Shown here in pieces: positions 46,151 through 57,000 of a DNA stretch of 64,000 bases. Location: assembly GCF_020740795.1 (NCBI RefSeq), contig NC_067304.1, positions 4,082,056-4,146,055 on the forward strand, read 5' to 3'. Position numbers and translations under genes: made by a program. The notes beneath the pieces were generated by a model. That model saw only the letters and a program-made list of their open reading frames with translations, was not told the DNA's origin and did not search any database. This stretch comes from Apus apus. Taxonomy: Eukaryota; Chordata; Aves; Apodiformes; Apodidae. Within the stretch, counting starts at the first letter, position 1, and every line of letters begins with the position of its first letter.

Positions 46151-48247
46151 ATATTTAGCAATATTACCCCCCCTCCCTTGCAGCCGGGAGGGGTCTGTAG
46201 CACAAACCTTTCTTTGCAGAAGCCAAGAGGAGCAGTTGAACCTTCACCTCCTGCAAAAGCACTTCCTGGGAGGGGGGGGGTTGTTAAGCTGGTTCCCCAG
46301 CCCCACCTCACGGCTCCAGATTCCCAGGAGGGGCACCCACCACACGTGCTGGTACCAGGAGGTCACTCAGCCCTTCTCCAGCTGGTCCAGGCTGCTGGCT
46401 TTGCTGCGGGGGCGCAGCAGCCCTGGGCACAGGGAACTTTTCCCTCTGCACCCCCAGCTCAGCTCTGGACCCCGCATCTCACTAGAGGGCACCCGCCCTC
46501 CGCACAGCGAGCGGGATGCGGGCGCTTCCCAGCCCCTGGAATCCCCAGGGCGCACACATACCTCCCCGTGCCCCTTTTTCCCCTCACCTTTTGTAGGAAA
46601 GTGATTTTTTTTTTGAGGCAGCATTTGGAGCACTCCCCAGCTCCCCGGAGCACCCGTTAAGGTCTGTGCAGGAGCATCCTCGCAAACCTCTGCAGGCTCT
46701 TGCTGGGAACCAGCAGATGTTTCCTCCTCTGCCTTGGGGTAACAGGCAGCAGGATCTGGCCCACTGAAAAGAAACAGTCTCGCCTCGTCCAAACACTTTT
46801 CCCCAGAATTGTCAGTGACCCAAATGTCAACATCAGGAAAAAAGAAAAGCTCCCTGAAGGTCTGTTTGGGGTCTCCAGCTGGAGCTCACTGAGCTGAGGA
46901 GGCAGGTGGTGGGAAACTTGGCCAGCAAAGCAGGCTCAGCACCACAGGCATGAGCTGCCAGAGCACAGAGCCCAGGGTGGTTTTCAGAAAACAAAATAAA
47001 ACAAATAAATGCAGCTTTTAGCAGCTAAAGCCTCATTAATTTGAGGATAGAAATGGCCACACAATTGGGAACTGGCATTGCTGGCCCAGCAGGTCTGAAG
47101 GAGGATTAAAAGGAACCAGCGTGAGATCCCGAGTCACTGGGGAAGAGGAGGGAAGTGCTGCAGGGGCTGAGCCATCTCCTGCCCGAGGGATGGGGAGCTG
47201 GAATCCACACACCCCTTCTGTTGCTGGAAAGCCAGACAGTTCTGTCTGTGCTTTGCCTCTCTGCCCGTGTTTCACCAGCTGACAGAGCTCTACCCCAGAA
47301 GAGCAGAGCCCTGCTGCCCGCCGAGGACACGGCCCCAGGGCCATCCCCACCCCTCAGCATCCCCGGCTCAGCCGGCAGGAGATCAGGAAGGATTATTTAC
47401 CAGAGTGACTTAGCGAGATGCTTGAAGCAGCATGGAAATGTTTGCATGTTGCTCCGAGCGTGGGAACAGCTTCCCAAGTGCCAGCTATTGTTCCTCTGCT
47501 CGGGAAACCGTGTTCTTCAAGTCAGCATCACCAAGGAGAATGTGTGAGCGAGTTGGTGAACCCTCTACCATCCTCCTGGTGTTGCCATTCGCAGGGAGGG
47601 TTGTCACCCTGCTCACACAGCCCTTCCAGCTCTGCCTGTTACTCTCCTTTGTTATAAAGCTTCACTTTATCACAAGGTAACACCCTCACCTCTGCCCCTT
47701 GCTTGCAAAAGGGCGTTTTCTGCTCAGCCCCAGAAATACAACACGTTGCAGTCAGGCCTTGAAACTCTATGTATATAAAACCTCAACCCCAAAGGAACTG
47801 AGTGCCCAGGGAATGCATCACCCTGGCTGAGCACACAGGTCCAGGAACACTTTGCCATCCATCAGCTGTGCTATGGAAGGGGACAGTGAGTGTGGGAAGG
47901 TGCTGTGGGTTTTAGCTGGGAAGCTCCCACGAGTCCCCACTGTCCCTGTTAGAGGGATGGGCACAGCCTTGCTCACCCTCTCCTGCCTCCAACCCCACTG
48001 AGCTTCACCAAGCTCTGTGATGGGCTTTTCCCTGCCCTGGTGCTGAGCTCAGCCCCTGGCTACCAACTCTTAACTGTAAGTTTCCCTGTTTGTTTTTCTT
48101 GCAGGAGACCAAGCACAGCCCTGGGCAGCCCAAGGATGCTGGGGCAGAAAACTGGGGCCTGCCCTGGCTGCTCCCCCAGAGCTCCCCACAAGCTCTGCTC
48201 AGCTGCCTGGAGAAAGCAGTTTATTCCTGCCTTTGCAGATGGGGATA

Positions 48248-48430
48248 TTTTATTTATCTCCTTGGTGACTTTATCTGGATTTGATGTTCTATAGGTGCCA
48301 CTTTTAACTCTCTTCTCCTCCCTTTCTCTTAACCTTGTTTGTGCAGTCGCTGTGCCCAAATTAAATATTTACTGTTTTTACTGGTGAGCTTCCCAGTTCC
48401 CTTCCACTTCCCATTAAAGATTTACTAGGT
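48248..48430. repeat. AT-rich module A, diverged partner of module B
   Basis: Shares ordered blocks with 49353-49528: TTATTTATCT at the left, a pyrimidine-rich middle (TCTTAA), GTCGCTGTG, TTAAATATTTA and ATTAAAGATTTAC at the right, at similar spacing. Orientation of any parent element is unknown. Confidence 0.55.
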
Positions 48431-49352
48431 GGGCATCAGCACTTCTCAAGGCCAACAAACCAGCCCTCCCTTGTTAGATATTTATTTGTAAGTGCTTCAT
48501 TATCAAAGCTCAGCAGGTCACACCATAAATTAGATCTAAACCAGAGCAGCAGGCACTGGAGAGATGGAGCACAGTGACCTGCCAGGCAGACCCCTGTTCC
48601 CATCCCCAGGCCACATTGAGAGAGCACTTTCCTGCAATATAGGCAGAAACAGGGGACTGTCTCATCACTCTGCTGGAATATTTATAATTAGCCAACTTTT
48701 GAGATCAGTTTTTCATGGGGAAGGTTGTTGGGGTAATTCACGCTTCAAGCATCTTCCCTCCCTGTGAGCCAAGCCTGGGCTATTAGGAGTAATGAACTTT
48801 TTGCTAGTTACCTTTAGTGAACTAATAAATCTTTCATGCTAGCTGGAAATTTAATAATGGAAATTTAGTCGGTGACCTCAGAACTTGCAGAAAAAAGTGT
48901 GGGGGAAGCAGTTGGGGCCAAGCAGCAGGAGCAGAGCAGCAGGCAGGACTTCAGTGGCACAGCAGGTGAAGGAAGCCCAGAGCAGGCAGCTTGGGCAGCA
49001 GGGATGTGGAGAAGTGGGACGAGGAACTAGAGGACCCAGAAACCCCCACCTCCATGTGCTCAGCACAGCCTCAGAACCACTGAGGAACCAACAGGATTTC
49101 CCAACCCCCAAACTGGTGAGCTGAGGGGTGAAGAGGCCCCAGCAGCTCCTGGGCACTGCTGCAAGTCACGCTGCATTTCACTGCCAAGCAGGAGGAAAAA
49201 AAGCTCTTTTACCCCCCATTTTTTCCTCCCCACCACCCTGGGTGTTTTAGGAAGAGCCCAGAACTCAGCATCACTGACCTCCCTCCCCCCAAAAAACCAC
49301 CAGGTTTTTTTCCCCCCCTTATCAGCAGCTGAGCTGCTGTCAGGGACCTGCA

Positions 49353-49528
49353 TTATTTATCTGCTCAGTAACATTTACTGGGATCTAGTGTTTAATAACT
49401 GTCACTCCAATATATCTTTTCTTAATCCCCTCAGATCTGTCGCTGTGGCAATTTTAAATATTTATCAACACAGTTTGTGTGTTCACTGTTAAGGTTGCAA
49501 TTTTCTTGTAATTAAAGATTTACAAGAC
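49353..49528. repeat. AT-rich module B, diverged partner of module A
   Basis: Contains TTATTTATCT, TTCTTAATCC, GTCGCTGTGG, TTTAAATATTTA and AATTAAAGATTTAC in the same order as module A, about 1.1 kb away in direct orientation. Confidence 0.55.
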
Positions 49529-52500
49529 ACTGCTGAAGATTTAGAAAGGATTGGCAAACATCAAAGCTGTTTGGTATTCATACCAGAAATCACCAGCTCC
49601 CTGGAGCTGTTCCACAGGACCCCGAGACATGGGGGATGGTCTCAGCCCCCCCCTTTTTATATTTGGTTATTTTGCTGTTGTTTTTAAGCACTTTTGCTGG
49701 CTCCCACTGCAGAGGGGGGTGGTTTTGCCCCCCTTCATGGCTCCCTGACACAGCCAAGTCCATCCCAAAGCCTCGTATTCCTCAGGGCCCTCATCCAAGC
49801 CTGGGGAGACCCCCCCACCATGAGCTGCTTGAGGAAGGTCCCTGCCCACCCACTGCTCCCTGCTTGCACCAAGCTGGGCTCCTGCTGCTTATTCCCTATT
49901 AATATTCATTCCCCATCATCTTCAGCCCTGCCTGCCTTTCTCCCTCCTCCTGCCTCTCTTCCCATTTAGCCACATGCAAATCCAAACTCGGTCCTTCCCC
50001 TTCCCCCACTTAATGAAGATTTCATACGTCTCCAGGAGCAGGGAGGGTACTGGGGTGCCCCAGCACTGGGAACAGCCCCTGGGATGGGAAGGAAGCTCTG
50101 CCCTTTGGTGTCACTTGCCTCTCACTGCAACATCAGACCCCAGACACCTCAAAGTGCCACCCTGGGGGGACACACACAAGTTTATTTATTATTTAAACCC
50201 ACCTGGTACAGGCAACAGGAGCCAGCAGGGAGCACCCACCTCTCACCAGGACCTGCAGCACCCATGGGCTGGTGTCTCCCACGATGCTGCTGCTGCTGTT
50301 GCCCATCCCCAAATCCTCACTTCTCCAGAGGCTCCTTGTGCCTTGGAACAAGTTCCAGCCCTGGGAAGGGAGCTGGGCTTCCCAAAACGCTCCCCAGCAG
50401 AACGAGAAGGCAAGAGCTGCCAGCCAGAACCACACAGGCAGAGCAGCTACAAGCAAAACAGCCCCTGGAGAGGCCAGCACTTTTCTAGCCTCAGCCAGCT
50501 CCAAACTGACCTGCTGCCTCCTCTCCTGCCCCGCTGCTTTTCTATCAGCCTGATTGTGGCCTCAATTGCCCACTTGAAAGCAGCTGAAGCCATTTGCTGG
50601 GGCTGGCTGGGCTGCTCTAGCAGGGGGCAGGAGCTGCTTCAGCTCGGAAGGGCTGGAAAAGGCAATGGGGAATAAATGAGCTGCAATCATTCCTCCTCTG
50701 TGACTCCTGCCTTCACCTCTTCTTCCTTACTTTGGTGACAGAAAAGCCAAATAAGTGCTTTTCTGCTGACCCCTTGGAAGGGGAAAAGGAACTAAGGGCT
50801 GTAAGTCACTAAGTGGCAGCTCCGTGCCTCAGTTTCCCTAGAAAAGGTGGTAAAGGAGGAAGGGGAAGAGGGGATGAAGGGTTTGGAAGGAGAGCTGCTT
50901 GCTGTGGAGATTGACAGGTAGATTTTCCTGAAGGCTTTGAAAGCTGCACCTGCTTCATCATAATGGCATCATGCATATGGATAACACGGCTGACATTTCC
51001 CAGGGAGGTCAGGGGGTTCAATTTAAATCATTTTTGAGGAAGTGCAGGAGAGAGAAAGAGAGGCCTGCTTTGATTCCCTAACGAACTAATAAATATCTGT
51101 CTCTCACCCTCCTCCTGGAGCCTGAAAGCCTCTGGTGCAGGCAGGGATGGGTGCTGGGGATGGGGCATCCCCCCTGCAGGGCCCTGGGCAGGTACAAGGG
51201 CTCTGCAAAAAAAAAAAAAAAAAAAGGACACGATGATGGAGCCACTTCAAAAATCAGTTTTATTAGGTGCTTAAAATAGAGCCTGGCACACAATGTTCTC
51301 ATTTGGCTTCGTTGGGAGAAGCTGGGTTGCATGTGAGATCCAAGGTGGTAGTTGAGAAAGAGGAGGAGGAGGGGTAGAGGGCAGAAGAAGCAGGAATGAG
51401 AATTTTTACTGCTGTTCTCAAAGTGAAGGTAATAAAAAAACCCAACATTAAACCTGATGAACAGCTAAGGAAGAGTGGTTAATGGAAGGAACCAGGGGGG
51501 AGAGCTGGAGGAGAAGTGTTTCCCAAAAAAAGCCTTTGACATCCCAGGTGGATGGAGCGGGAGGACCAGGAGGTGGTGAAGGTCACCCCTGCTCACCTCC
51601 CCCCACCCACTGGGCCCCCCAGCACCCCTGGGCTCAGCTGGCAGCCCAGGAGAGATGTCAGGTGCTGGTGACAGTCTTTTGGGCTTGAGAAGTTTGGGAG
51701 CCTCTTCACTGGAGCCTCTCTTTGAGAGCTGCATCCCCCACGGAGCTGGGAAACGGAGGCTGCTGCCCCTGCTACCAGTAGAGCTGCTCAGTGCTTAATT
51801 ACTTCTGCTACTTACAAAAAATAATGATCTTGTTTCTAAGTTGAGTTGTCCTGGCTCTTGCCATGCCTTTGTGGGTAGATTCAAGACCCCTCTAGTTGAG
51901 AGCATCCTGGGTCAGACACTCCTTTCCCCCTTCCCAAAGCATCTCTGGTTCCTGCCACATCCTTGTTCTCTGGGCTGGGAGATGAGACCCTGCAGAGTGA
52001 GCTGCTTCCCCTGGAAGGGAACTGAAGATGCAACTAGAGGCTAAAAAGCCCCATCCCCCCTGCCTTGCACCCCAAAATAACCCAGCCAAGCCTCCCCAGG
52101 AGCAGAACCCAGCCTGCAGGCAGAGGACGAGCTGTAAGTTGCCATCGGGAGCCCTGTAAAACTTTGCAGCCACTATAATTCACCTGGTGAGGTTCATTTT
52201 TGGCCCGACGCCTCTGGAGGAGGAGCATGAGCATCATCCTCCTGGGAGAGGAGCTCGATGCTGCAGGACAAGGTGCTCAGATCTCCCCTGCTCCTCCAGA
52301 GAGGCTTTAATTCCACCACCTGCCTTGGATGCTGCTGGTTGTTGGTCTCCATATGAGGAAGGGTCTCCGAGCAGACTGAATCTTGTCCCCCTGGATGACA
52401 GGGGACAGTGCTGGTGAGGCTCTGCCTGCAGCTGCTCCATCCAGGCTCAGGCATGGGAGACAGGAACCATTCAAGGAGCATTTCCTCTAGGATGGTGCCC

Positions 52501-54909
52501 AGGAAAGGCCGGTTGGTGCTTCAATAATGAATAACAACAACAATTAATAGTGTATGAGGAACCTATAGTGCTCTCAGCCAGTATCCTCAGAGGAGGGGAG
52601 GGGAGAGGAGCAATTCCCAGCAGACCTCCTGGTTTGGGGCAGGTGGGAGTGATTTTGCCACCCCCTTCTCCTGCTGGAGCACCCAGCAGAGAATTCCAGC
52701 AGCAGCTGAACCTTCACCTCCCGTCCCAGCCTGGCAGCTGCAGCCACGATAACCAGGATCAAAGTGGCTTTTTCTCTGCACCTACAAAAATTACAGCTTC
52801 TTAAGTGATTCAGTCCTGGCTTTGCTTGGGAGCTGGTGATGTTTCTGGCAGGGAATGGGACAGTGGAGGACAGGGGAGGTGCAGCAGCTCAGCCCCTGCG
52901 CCGCAGGATTCCATCAGGGACACGTTTCCACGGGGGAAATTTCTCAGCAACCATTCCCACGTGTTCCAGCAGCAATTTAGCCAAACCACAGGGGATGTAT
53001 TTTGCATTTCGGTCTCCCCAGTGGACAAAAGGCAGGGGAGAAAGGCCGTTTCAGGCCCTGAGGGCTGCACACCTGAGCAGAGCCGGGGCTTTGCAGCCGC
53101 GTATTCAAAGCAGATCACGCCTCTAGTTCAGCAAAGTATTTAATCCTTCACTTCCAGCCGCTGCTCGGAGCCCCTGGAGAGCCAGCTGCATCCTGAGCAC
53201 ATGCTGAACACTTTGGTGAGCTGGGCGGGGCCAGGGGGGGAGCCCTTACCCCCCAAAATCATCACCCAGAGAAGGCACCGGAGCCGCTTCGTGTGCCCGG
53301 CTGAGCAGGGAAACATCTCACCTTGGCTGGAAGGGGAATGAGAAGTTCAAACTGCTTTTCACTGTGTCAAGGTTTTCTGGTCCCTCCAAAGCTCCCCCCC
53401 CCAGCAGGCAGCAGTCACACCAGCATCACACCACGTCTTCCCAGAGCCACTCTGGGGGTACCTGCACCCCCTGACACCCCCCAAGCCCTGGCTGGGATGG
53501 ATTATTTTAGCCTTTCCCATGGAAAACTCCCAAGGAAGGTGCTTGGGCGGGCTCTGGATGCACCAGTGCCCACACCAGGGCTGTGCCAGGGTCAGGGGTG
53601 TTGACAAAGGCACATTTTGTTCAGGGCTGCAGTTAAACCCACCCCAAAGTCCCCCTGCTGACAAGCAGGGATCAGGTTTGGACCCAAGGAACATGGGGGG
53701 AGGTTGTTCACACCAGCACAGAACCCAGCACAGGGGGGGCTGGTGCTGCCTCCAGGCACTTTCAGTTGTGATTTTAATTGTTGCTCAGAGAAAGCAGCAG
53801 CCACAGTCCTGGGGAGCAGGTTTTGAACCCTCCCCCCCCTCTCATCACAGCCATGGAGCTGCCACACAGGGACCATCCTGCAGAGCCTCCCAGGACCCCC
53901 CCACATCTGAAGCAAGGGGCTTCCTACCCTGAAGCCCCCCAGCTACACACCACCATACAAAGCATTGCCTTCCTTTTTTTTCCCTTTTATACAAAAACAG
54001 AAAAGCAAGAACTTCCCCCCCCCCCCCTCTTTTCTTCCCATTTTCCCTTTTTTTTTTTGTTTTGTTTTTGGTTTTGTTCTTTGACATGATCCACAAAGGT
54101 TTACAAAACAGCCTTGAGGTGACACTTGCAGGATACAATCTCAATCCCCTCTGGCAGGAGCCAGCCAGCCCCATGGGGATGCCAGTGATGGAACCTGTCA
54201 CCATCACCATCTCCCTTTCTTCTGCCCAAAGTCCTTTCCTTTCCCCTCTGCTTCCCTCTGGGAGCAAACGACAGCGGGAAGGTGCTGGGGATGGGTTTGT
54301 GGTTGATGATCTGGGTGCTCAGAAAAAAAAAAACCAACAAACAAACAGCCACCACCCAACCCCAACAAACAAACAAGACACAAAAGAAGAACATGGATCC
54401 CAAAGGGAAAGGCCTTTTTTTTTTTTTTTTTGTATTTCCAAAACAGGGACTGTCCAGTGAAGGAGGTGACACTGCTTGGGGGGTATCTCCTGTTGCCAGG
54501 GGCACGTGGGGAAGGACTGATCTGCTGATCATCTGTATGGCTCTTCAACTGCCCAGGGAATTGTCCCCCTTGGGCTTTGGCCCCTCTGAGCCCCCCCCGG
54601 CCACCCAGTGGGTGCTTTTGGGAGCCAAGCACAGATCCAGACCCTACACATGGATCCAGACCCTGCCAGGACCATGAACGGGCTCTGCAAGCCCCATGGC
54701 CAGCTCTGCTCCTCACCACCTGCCGCTTCCACTCTTGGTCAAGTCCATGAAATTCCCTTTTTTTCCTTTGTTTTGTTGTTGTTTGTTTTGTTCGGTTTTT
54801 GCAGTTTAGTTGGGGTGGGGTTTGTGTCTTTTTTTTTTTGGTAAAAAATAAGTTTCTCCCTCCCCGCCCCCAAACCCCCCCTCAGTCAGCCCCACCAGCG
54901 CCTCAACCT

Positions 54910-57000
54910 TCAGCAATCCAGGGGGGCTGCTTGCACCTCCACGGCCAGGAGCTGCCCCCCACGTTGCCCCCAAGCCCAGGGGTGGGTGAGGGGGGGATAG
55001 ACCACACGCACGGCCGTGGAGCCCTGGAGAAGCTCCCCAGCCCTGCTGGACTCTGTCCCGATGCCATAACGAGCCAGGAGGCTGGCAGCAAAGAGCAGCA
55101 GGCAAAGGACCAGCACGGTCAGGAGGCTCTGCCTGCTCTCCAGGAGCCAGTACCCGTGGGTGGCCTCTTTAGTCCTGGTGTTCACACAAGCCACCTTGGC
55201 CTGCAAGTCTACAAAGGCCACGTGGAGGCAAGCCCAGTATTCTGTGTCCTGGTGGAGCCGGGTGATGTTGTAGGTGTGGGTCCCCGTGGGGATCCTGGCC
55301 ACATTGGTCATGTCCAAGTTGGAGCTAAGCAAGAAGCTGGACCAGGTGAGGTTGGAGGAGATGGTGTTGAGATGTGGCTTCCAGGCAACCAGGATGTGGT
55401 AGGCCTGGACATCCACCACCACCAGCTCCAGGCTGTCCTCACGGAGTGGGAAGGAGCGGTTGACCATCACGCTGACGCTCTTGGTGTCTGCCCCCAGGAG
55501 GTTGTGAGCCACGCAGGTGTACAGCCCAGCTTCCCCAGCAGAGATCCCATGGATCTCCAGCGTCCCTTCGGGGTGCACCCTGTACTTCTCATCTTCCACA
55601 TAGGGGATCAGCTTCACCCCCAAAGGCGTGACCCAGTAGATCTCCGGGTCCGGCTCTGCCAGAGCTCGGCAATGCAAGGAGACGTTGTCACCATCCAGCA
55701 CCTCGAGGTGGGAGGGGAAGCTCTTGGTGGAGATGAGAGGCAGGCACCGATCCGTCATCTCCCGGAAGGGGACATCCCTGATGTGTCTCCTCTTGAGCTC
55801 GGGGGGCTCAGCACAGAGGGTGGACTGGGGCTCGATGAAGCGGATGTGGTTCTCGGTGCTGTTGACCCAGCGGATGACGCAGTCGCAGCGGATGGGGTTG
55901 CCGTGGATGCTGATCTCCTGCAGCTTGGGCAGGGACTCCACCGTCTGCTTATGCAAGGCACTTAGGGCATTGTTGTTGAGCATGAGCGTTTCCAGATGGG
56001 GAAGGTGGTGGAAGGCGTTGGGGTGGATGAAGGACAGCTTGGGGTTGTTGGTCACGTCTAGCTTGGTCAGCTCGGGGAGGTTGATCAAGGCAAACTTGTC
56101 TATGGACACCAGCTCCTCCATGTTGTTGAGCCCCAGCTCTTTGAGGTGCAGCATGTTGGTGAAGTCGCTTTGCCTGACCCTCTGCAGTGGGTTTTTGTTC
56201 AGGTCCAGGAACTTGAGGCCAGGAACCTGCTGCAGCGCCCGCTTGGGGACGTTCATCAGCTTGTTGTCATAGAAAGAGAGGCTCTCCAGGCTCCTCAGCC
56301 CTTCCAGCGCGTAGTCTGAGATCTCCCTCAGGTTCATCCCGGCCAAAACCAAGCTCCGCAGGTTGGACAAGGGCCTGAAATTCATATCCAAGATTGCATC
56401 CACTCTGTTGCCTCCAATCATCAGGATCTCCAGGCTGGGGAGCATCTGGAACCAGTGGCTGTCGACCGTCCTCAGCAGGTTGGAGTTGAGGTGGAGGCGC
56501 AGCAGGTTGCTGAGGCCAGAGAAGGCGTGAGGAGCGATCCTGCGGAGCTGGTTGTGGTTCAGGTAGAGCTCCTGCAGGTTCCCCAGCCCGGGGAAGCTGC
56601 CATCAGGCAGCTCAGAAAGCTGGTTCTCCTCCAGGTGCAAGCTGAGCAGCTGGGGCATGCTCTTCAGGCCAAAGTCCCAGACATCAGAGAAGCTGTTCTG
56701 TGACAGGTCCAGCTCCGAGAGGTTTCTGAGATAGTCCACCTCGTTTTGCTCCAGCCTGGCAATATTGTTGCTTTGCAAGAGCAGGGTCTGGGTCCCCTCT
56801 GGCAGGTCTTCAGGCACAGCAGAGATGAACAGGTCATTGCAGTCCACGGTGGCAGCCTCCCTGTAGACAGAGCGGGGGGTGTACCAGGGTCTGATCTGGC
56901 AAACACACTGTGGGGGACATTTGACCTTCCAGGGCACGATGGGGATGGCAGTGGCAGCCACCACGCAGAGCAGAAGCGAGCTGGGTTGGAAGCATCTCAT
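54910..57000 (-). CDS. LRRN2: LRRN2, leucine-rich repeat neuronal protein 2 (696 aa, single coding exon)
   Basis: Type I membrane protein of neurons, probably an adhesion or signalling receptor with no known enzyme activity. Seen: signal peptide 1 to about 19 (MRCFQPSSLLLCVVAATA), LRR N-cap cysteines 28/32/34, about twelve leucine-rich repeats (for example LLSLHLEENQLSELPDGSF), LRR C-cap with NPIRCDCVIRW, one Ig C2 domain (CRALAEPDPEIYW to GLYTCVAHNL), one FnIII domain with NLTWSS and YNITRL, a membrane span about 626-648 and a 48-residue cytoplasmic tail ending PLDC. Length fits the family (about 713 in human, from memory). The frame stays open 59 codons upstream, but the signal peptide starts at Met 57000, so that start was chosen. 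LRRN1 and LRRN3 are less likely because of synteny with MDM4 and details such as FIEPQSTLCAEPPEL. The tail is diverged from the mammalian one. Confidence 0.95.
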   Translation of the reverse strand: MRCFQPSSLLLCVVAATAIPIVPWKVKCPPQCVCQIRPWYTPRSVYREAATVDCNDLFISAVPEDLPEGTQTLLLQSNNIARLEQNEVDYLRNLSELDLSQNSFSDVWDFGLKSMPQLLSLHLEENQLSELPDGSFPGLGNLQELYLNHNQLRRIAPHAFSGLSNLLRLHLNSNLLRTVDSHWFQMLPSLEILMIGGNRVDAILDMNFRPLSNLRSLVLAGMNLREISDYALEGLRSLESLSFYDNKLMNVPKRALQQVPGLKFLDLNKNPLQRVRQSDFTNMLHLKELGLNNMEELVSIDKFALINLPELTKLDVTNNPKLSFIHPNAFHHLPHLETLMLNNNALSALHKQTVESLPKLQEISIHGNPIRCDCVIRWVNSTENHIRFIEPQSTLCAEPPELKRRHIRDVPFREMTDRCLPLISTKSFPSHLEVLDGDNVSLHCRALAEPDPEIYWVTPLGVKLIPYVEDEKYRVHPEGTLEIHGISAGEAGLYTCVAHNLLGADTKSVSVMVNRSFPLREDSLELVVVDVQAYHILVAWKPHLNTISSNLTWSSFLLSSNLDMTNVARIPTGTHTYNITRLHQDTEYWACLHVAFVDLQAKVACVNTRTKEATHGYWLLESRQSLLTVLVLCLLLFAASLLARYGIGTESSRAGELLQGSTAVRVVYPPLTHPWAWGQRGGQLLAVEVQAAPLDC

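Larger units (their letters stand above)
45411..54909. other. MDM4-LRRN2 intergenic region
   Basis: 9.5 kb with no supportable gene. Holds one CR1 fragment (45914-46150), homopolymer runs (A about 51207-51224, T about 54417-54432) and AT-rich blocks at about 48.25-48.43, 48.67-48.88, 49.35-49.53, 51.79-51.83 and 52.52-52.56 kb. Its right part should include the LRRN2 3' UTR, whose end I cannot fix. One AATAAA on the minus strand lies at 51263-51258 and others lie near 50.19 kb. Confidence 0.6.

Noticed and set aside
45903-46604. Open frames containing a repeated peptide also seen at about 5.4, 12.9 and 27.9 kb
   Set aside because: The shared peptide is the antisense translation of the CR1 3' end, not a gene family.
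54001-54060. C and T homopolymer run as a retrocopy tail
   Set aside because: No retrocopied coding sequence or target-site duplication adjoins it; it looks like simple sequence, possibly in the LRRN2 3' UTR.
54799-55965. A 388-codon open frame antisense to LRRN2
   Set aside because: Shadow of the well-supported LRRN2 frame on the other strand.
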